A stretch of DNA of 64,000 nt from Exiguobacterium sp. Leaf196. GTDB lineage: Bacteria > Bacillota > Bacilli > Exiguobacteriales > Exiguobacteriaceae. The stretch is taken from assembly GCF_001423965.1 (NCBI RefSeq), contig NZ_LMPV01000012.1, positions 101,143-165,142 on the forward strand, written 5' to 3'. Shown here in pieces: positions 60,088-64,000 of this stretch (its first letter is position 1; the number at the start of each line of letters is the position of its first letter). Below the pieces are notes generated by a model that saw only the letters and a list, made by a program, of their open reading frames with translations, did no database searches and was not told the DNA's origin. Both the position numbers and the translations under genes were made by a program.

Positions 60088-61469
60088 AGCGCCAGATATT
60101 AATGCGGTTCATGACGATCATCACGGTGACGGTCCTACTTGTCATCGGGATTCTCTCATTCGTGACCTATAACTATTATTACGTGACGGCGACGGATGTC
60201 TTGAAACGTCATGCGAATGCGAGTGCGGTGTTGTTTGCAAATAGTGGTCTCGCTTATGATTACACGGATTCAGAAGCGACGATTCATGATGTACTCGATT
60301 CTTATGCCTATCCAGATGCAGAAATCGAAGTGTTGGATGCGACAGGCATTCCGCGTTATTCCTCGACAGGGTTCATTTCGCAACGTAAATTGACGCGAGA
60401 GGCAGTCAATCAAGTAAGAGCGGGTCAAACCGTCACGAAACGATATGACGATGAGGCGACGGGAGAGCATTTGCTGGAAGTGACGGAACCTGTCGTGTCA
60501 TTCGGTCAGACGACGGGAGCGCTCCGTTATACGACATCGCTTGAACGAATCGACCGACGTGTGATTGAAATTTGTTTAGCGATCGTCCTCTTGGGTACAG
60601 TAGTTTGGGGACTTGCCTTCATTTATTCCTCACGTCTGGTGTCTTCGATCGTTCGACCTATCCAAGAGGTAATCGGTGCGTCGGACCAAATCGCGAAACA
60701 ACATTACGACGTTAAGGTGAACGAGGAGTATTCGTTCGAACTTGGAGAACTAGCACGGACGATCAATTATATGGGGCAACAGATCAAACAACAGGAAACA
60801 TTGAAAGATGAATTCATTTCGGGTATCTCCCATGAGTTACGGACACCGTTGACATCGATCAAAGGCTGGAGTGAGACGTTACTCGTCGAACAGGATCAGT
60901 TGCCGGAAGAGGCGTCGCTTGGGATAGGCATCATTCATTCAGAGACGGAGCGTTTGATTTCGCTCGTTGAACAGTTACTCGATTTCTCAAAACTCGAGAC
61001 GAGTCGTCTCGTCCTATACCGTCAGGAAGTCAACTTAACGGAAATCATCGAGACCGTCGCAGCGCAACTACGTCAAAAGCTGGAAGAGAAAAATGTTCAG
61101 ATTGTGCAAAAGTTACCGGCGCAAGTCATTGGTCTATACGACGAAAACCGATTGAAACAAGTCTTCTTGAACCTGCTTGATAATGCAATCCGTTTTTCAC
61201 CAATTGGAGGAGCGATTACGGTTCGACTCGTTCGTTCCGAGCGTGTGTTATTCCTTTCTTTCAGTGACGAAGGACCTGGTATTCCGAAAGAACACCTACG
61301 TCATGTCACGGAAAAGTTTTATCAAGTGCAAAAAGGAAAGGGCGGAACGGGACTCGGGCTATCGATTTGTCGAGAGCTTGTTGAAGCACATGAAGGCAAG
61401 CTATTCATCGACAATCAGCCAGAAGGCGGCGTCATCGCGACGATTCTGCTCCCTGTCACGAAAGCGTAA
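60084..61469 (+). CDS. Membrane sensor histidine kinase
   Basis: A 461-residue kinase partner of the preceding regulator. Two membrane segments (residues ~8-29 and ~160-182) enclose a ~130-residue outside sensor domain with no recognised fold. A HAMP linker (RPIQEVIGASDQIAKQHYDV), HisKA with His in GISHELRTPLTSIKGW (~250), and HATPase with N box FLNLLDNAIRFSP, G1 SDEGPGIPKE and G2 GKGGTGLGLSICRELVE follow. Signal and target genes are not evident; the upstream lipoprotein may take part. Confidence 0.94.
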   Translation: MKRQILMRFMTIITVTVLLVIGILSFVTYNYYYVTATDVLKRHANASAVLFANSGLAYDYTDSEATIHDVLDSYAYPDAEIEVLDATGIPRYSSTGFISQRKLTREAVNQVRAGQTVTKRYDDEATGEHLLEVTEPVVSFGQTTGALRYTTSLERIDRRVIEICLAIVLLGTVVWGLAFIYSSRLVSSIVRPIQEVIGASDQIAKQHYDVKVNEEYSFELGELARTINYMGQQIKQQETLKDEFISGISHELRTPLTSIKGWSETLLVEQDQLPEEASLGIGIIHSETERLISLVEQLLDFSKLETSRLVLYRQEVNLTEIIETVAAQLRQKLEEKNVQIVQKLPAQVIGLYDENRLKQVFLNLLDNAIRFSPIGGAITVRLVRSERVLFLSFSDEGPGIPKEHLRHVTEKFYQVQKGKGGTGLGLSICRELVEAHEGKLFIDNQPEGGVIATILLPVTKA

Positions 61470-61562
61470 ACACTCAGACAGGCAGAGTGAAACAGAAACT
61501 GGTAAAGTAAAGTGGATTATAGTACGAAATGGATCAGATGATAGGAAACGGAGGAATCAGTC

Positions 61563-61940
61563 ATGGCACTTGGTGTTTCAAATGGTACGCTTCAACCGCT
61601 CTCCGGAAAACCGAATGCGGTATCTACTCAAACCGATCTACAGGATATGAAAATGCGTCCGCTCCCGTTCAAAGGAACGCTTGCGGATTCGAAGTTCCAC
61701 CTCTTACGTATTCTACAAAGCCTCGACCGAGTCAAAATCGTTAAGGAGGAAGGAACATACATCCATGCCATCTTCACGAGTAAAGTCTTTCGCTTCAAGG
61801 ATGACGTCGAATTTTACTTCGATGAAGCCGCGCAAGTGATTCATTTCCGTTCGGCATCACGTGTCGGATACTCTGACTGGGGCGTCAACCGTAAACGGAT
61901 GGAAGACATCACACGTCGGTATGAGGAGGGTTTGCGATGA
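61563..61940 (+). CDS. DUF1499 family protein
   Basis: A 125-residue protein of the DUF1499 family: MRPLPFKGTLADSKFHLLRI, YIHAIFTSKVFRFKDDVEFYF and HFRSASRVGYSDWGVNRKRM are the conserved core, the last being the hallmark. Function is unknown. ACGGAGG precedes ATG at 61563. Its stop overlaps the flavoprotein start (ATGA), so the two are translated together. Confidence 0.87.
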   Translation: MALGVSNGTLQPLSGKPNAVSTQTDLQDMKMRPLPFKGTLADSKFHLLRILQSLDRVKIVKEEGTYIHAIFTSKVFRFKDDVEFYFDEAAQVIHFRSASRVGYSDWGVNRKRMEDITRRYEEGLR

Positions 61941-63364
61941 AGACCTATCAATTAGTTGTCATCGGTGGTGGTGCAGCCGGAATGACGATTGCTGCCGGTG
62001 CAGCAAGTCTTGGTGCACATGTTGCCCTGATTGAACGTCATGCACATCTAGGTGGAGATTGTCTCCATTATGGTTGTGTTCCTTCAAAGGCTTTGATTGA
62101 AGCCGCACACGACGTGCACGTCATGAAGCGGACGGCTGAAAAATACAACGTGACGCTGAACGGAGACGCGGTCTATTCCAAAACGAAAGCAAGCGTTGAT
62201 CGTGCGCGTAACATCATTCAATCACATGATGGAACGAAACGATTTGAAGATCTTGGTGTCGATGTCTATATCGGAGAAGCGACATTCCTTAGTGCACATG
62301 AAGTCGAAGTAGCGGGACAGCTTGTCGTTGGTGAAAAGTTTGCGATCTCAACAGGATCCCAACCGATCATTCCACCGATTGATGGACTAGATACGATCGA
62401 TTATTTAACGAACGAGACGATCTTTGAATTAACAGAGCGTCCTGAGCGGCTGCTCGTTATTGGTGGTGGGGCGATCGGTCTTGAGCTGTCGCAAGCTTAC
62501 GCGCACCTCGGAACGGAAGTCACAGTTATCGAGGGCATGAAGACGCTGCTCGGAAAAGAAGATCGTGACATGGTCGAAGTCATTCAACGTCAGCTCGAGC
62601 AAGAATTGACGTTGCATCTCGATACGAAGGTCACGCATGTCCGCAAGTCAGCTGGAGGCATCGAAGTGACGGTCGAAGCAAATGGGGAATCACGTGTCAT
62701 CGAAACGGATGCCGTTCTTGTCGCGGTCGGTCGTAAGCCACGCATCGAGGCGTTACGTCTTGACCGGGCTGGTGTTCATGTCGAAAAAGGATTCGTCCAA
62801 GTCGACGGTTCGCTCCGGACAAGTCAGCGGCATATCTTTGCCGTCGGAGATACGATTGATTCCTTACCGTTTACGCACGTCGCAGGACTAGAAGGAAAAA
62901 CCGTCGTCACAAATGCTTTGTTCGGTTTACGGACGAAACCTGATTATCGAGCGGTCCCGTGGGTAACATTCACAACGCCTGAATTGTTCCATCTCGGTTT
63001 GACAGAAGAAGAAGCACGTAAGAAACACGGTGACATCAAAGTCTACCAGACGGGTCTCGATGAAGTGGATCGTTTCGTCATCAATGGTCAGACGGAAGGG
63101 CGCGTCAAGCTCATCGCCGATAAACGCGGGAAACTGATCGGGGCACATGCGATCGGAGAACAAGCCGGCGAGTGGATGCAAGAAGTCGTCTATGCAATGG
63201 CACGTAAAGATAAGGTCGGTCAACTGTCACGTGTCGTGCATCCGTATCCGATTCGTGGTGCTGCTGTTCAGCGTGCTGCTGATGTCTACTGGCGTGAGCG
63301 TTTATTCGCTGGTCCGATCCCAAAATGGTTGAAACGTTATTTCGACTGGAAACAAGGAGAATGA
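61937..63364 (+). CDS. Pyridine nucleotide-disulfide oxidoreductase (mercuric reductase/dihydrolipoyl dehydrogenase-like)
   Basis: A 475-residue class I flavoprotein disulfide reductase. FAD motif VVIGGGAAGMTIAAGAASLG, redox cysteines in GGDCLHYGCVPSKALIEA (C-x4-C), NAD motif LLVIGGGAIGLELSQAYAHLG near residue 175, FAD motif HIFAVGDTIDS and the C-terminal HPYPIRGAAVQRAADVYW in place of the usual HPT. No heavy-metal domain or C-terminal Cys pair is present, so true mercuric reduction is unlikely. Partner substrate unknown. Confidence 0.88.
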   Translation: MKTYQLVVIGGGAAGMTIAAGAASLGAHVALIERHAHLGGDCLHYGCVPSKALIEAAHDVHVMKRTAEKYNVTLNGDAVYSKTKASVDRARNIIQSHDGTKRFEDLGVDVYIGEATFLSAHEVEVAGQLVVGEKFAISTGSQPIIPPIDGLDTIDYLTNETIFELTERPERLLVIGGGAIGLELSQAYAHLGTEVTVIEGMKTLLGKEDRDMVEVIQRQLEQELTLHLDTKVTHVRKSAGGIEVTVEANGESRVIETDAVLVAVGRKPRIEALRLDRAGVHVEKGFVQVDGSLRTSQRHIFAVGDTIDSLPFTHVAGLEGKTVVTNALFGLRTKPDYRAVPWVTFTTPELFHLGLTEEEARKKHGDIKVYQTGLDEVDRFVINGQTEGRVKLIADKRGKLIGAHAIGEQAGEWMQEVVYAMARKDKVGQLSRVVHPYPIRGAAVQRAADVYWRERLFAGPIPKWLKRYFDWKQGE

Positions 63365-63367
63365 TTC

Positions 63368-63901
63368 ATGCAACAACCTGCTACTAAACGGAATTTTGTC
63401 CCACTCGTCATCCTGTTGACTCTTGTCATCAACCTACTCGTGGCTCTCTTATTTTTTGCGCCACCTGTACAAGTCGACTCAGGATTCGATTGGACGTTAC
63501 TTCCTTTTTTGAACGCCATCTTTAATAGTTTTACCTTCATGCTGTTGCTCGGCGCATGGATTTCGATTCGTCGCGGTAACCGCGTGAATCATCGCCGCTT
63601 CATTGGTGGTGCGATGACGACGACGACGCTATTCTTGATTTCATACGTCACGTACCATGCAGTCAGTGAATCGACGAAGTTTGGTGGAGAAGGATTTGTT
63701 CGTCCGATCTATTTCTTCATCTTGATTACGCACATCATTCTAGCTGCAGTCATCGTCCCGCTCGTCTTGATGTCACTTGCACATGCTGTGAATCAAAATT
63801 TCGAAAAGCATAAAAAATGGACACGCTTTACGATGCCGCTTTGGTTATACGTCAGCTTCACTGGCGTCATCGTCTATATCATGATTCGTCCGTATTATTG
63901 A
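63368..63901 (+). CDS. DUF420 membrane protein (YozB/CtaM-like)
   Basis: A 177-residue integral membrane protein with five hydrophobic segments starting at residues ~12, 45, 80, 110 and 150. Conserved features are LNAIFNSFTFMLLLGAWISI, NHRRFIGGAM and FFILITHIILAAVIVPLVL with histidines at membrane edges. DUF420/CtaM proteins help mature heme-copper oxidases in Bacillota. It starts 3 bp after the flavoprotein stop, with AAGGAG inside that gene, and is the last gene of the operon. Confidence 0.87.
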   Translation: MQQPATKRNFVPLVILLTLVINLLVALLFFAPPVQVDSGFDWTLLPFLNAIFNSFTFMLLLGAWISIRRGNRVNHRRFIGGAMTTTTLFLISYVTYHAVSESTKFGGEGFVRPIYFFILITHIILAAVIVPLVLMSLAHAVNQNFEKHKKWTRFTMPLWLYVSFTGVIVYIMIRPYY

Positions 63902-63903
63902 AA

Positions 63904-63972
63904 GAGGCTGGGACATAACTCAGTTTCACAAACGAAAGGCCCTCGAAACGTGTAGTCGTTTCGAGGGCCTTG
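63904..63972 (+). terminator. Terminator region with the conserved GAGGCTGGGACATAA element
   Basis: AGAGGCTGGGACATAACTCA (63903-63922) is followed by the hairpin AAGGCCCTCGAAACG-tgtagt-CGTTTCGAGGGCCTT at 63936-63971, then GTTCT. The GGCTGGGACATAA word recurs downstream of genes in many Bacilli. Confidence 0.7.
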
Positions 63973-64000
63973 TTCTATGACGAAAAACCGATTCTGAATA

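Overview
The window reads as chromosomal DNA of a moderate-GC Bacillota bacterium of the order Bacillales. Support comes from strong GGAGG-type ribosome-binding sites, frequent TTG and GTG starts, bacillithiol genes (yojF-bshB2), CcpA-, CodY- and MhqR-type sites, a preQ1-I riboswitch, and intrinsic terminators after most transcription units. Gene content and style fit Exiguobacterium, but that genus call is inference from memory, not a database result. No rRNA, tRNA, CRISPR array, insertion sequence or prophage was seen.

Layout. 1-2.8 kb: an AT-richer restriction-modification cluster (C5-cytosine methyltransferase cut by the window edge, Vsr repair endonuclease, Sau3AI/MutH-type endonuclease), closed by a perfect 50-bp palindromic terminator. 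2.8-13 kb: OsmC-like protein, two aldo/keto reductases, YjlB-type cupin and an ABM monooxygenase, then a YfcC permease with a DUF1028 protein, a beta-helix protein, two small proteins of unknown role and a YhdH-type reductase preceded by a highly structured untranslated stretch. 13-21 kb: secreted functions (SH3 protein, thermolysin-type protease, InhA-type protease) around an HD-GYP phosphodiesterase, then a cold-shock protein. 21-33 kb: MhqA-like dioxygenase under an MhqR-type operator, a small membrane protein behind an FNR/CRP-type site, a DEAD-box helicase with four perfect DnaA boxes at its 5' end, an ABC-F ATPase with an unlisted 57-residue partner, a YgiB/YgiC-like pair, a peptide transporter and a purine permease.

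33-40 kb: a sucrose-type PTS operon (promoter with cre, RAT antitermination site, EIIBC, BglG-type antiterminator, fructokinase), then a glucose/maltose-type PTS and its neighbour. 40-49 kb: queuosine precursor operon queCDEF behind a preQ1-I riboswitch, yojF-bshB2, pdxK, Pit phosphate transport, a CbpA-like c-di-AMP-binding protein and proC. 48-52 kb: a near-perfect parS sequence, a TetR regulator and an RND efflux gene broken by a frameshift at the end of a 9-bp tandem repeat. 52-64 kb: NlpC/P60 hydrolase, LacI regulator, MarR regulator with azoreductase, TagA, Ung, a Cof-type HAD phosphatase, a lipoprotein plus two-component system, and a DUF1499-flavoprotein-DUF420 operon.

A recurring theme is quinone/electrophile and thiol stress: MhqA, AzoR, a MarR regulator, ABM, OsmC, YhdH and BshB2 are scattered across the window, and the operator at 20957-20984 could be the target of the MarR protein at 54 kb. 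The most unusual items are the repeat-associated break in the RND gene, the DnaA-box cluster, the parS-like site and the structured leader at 11.9-12.1 kb.
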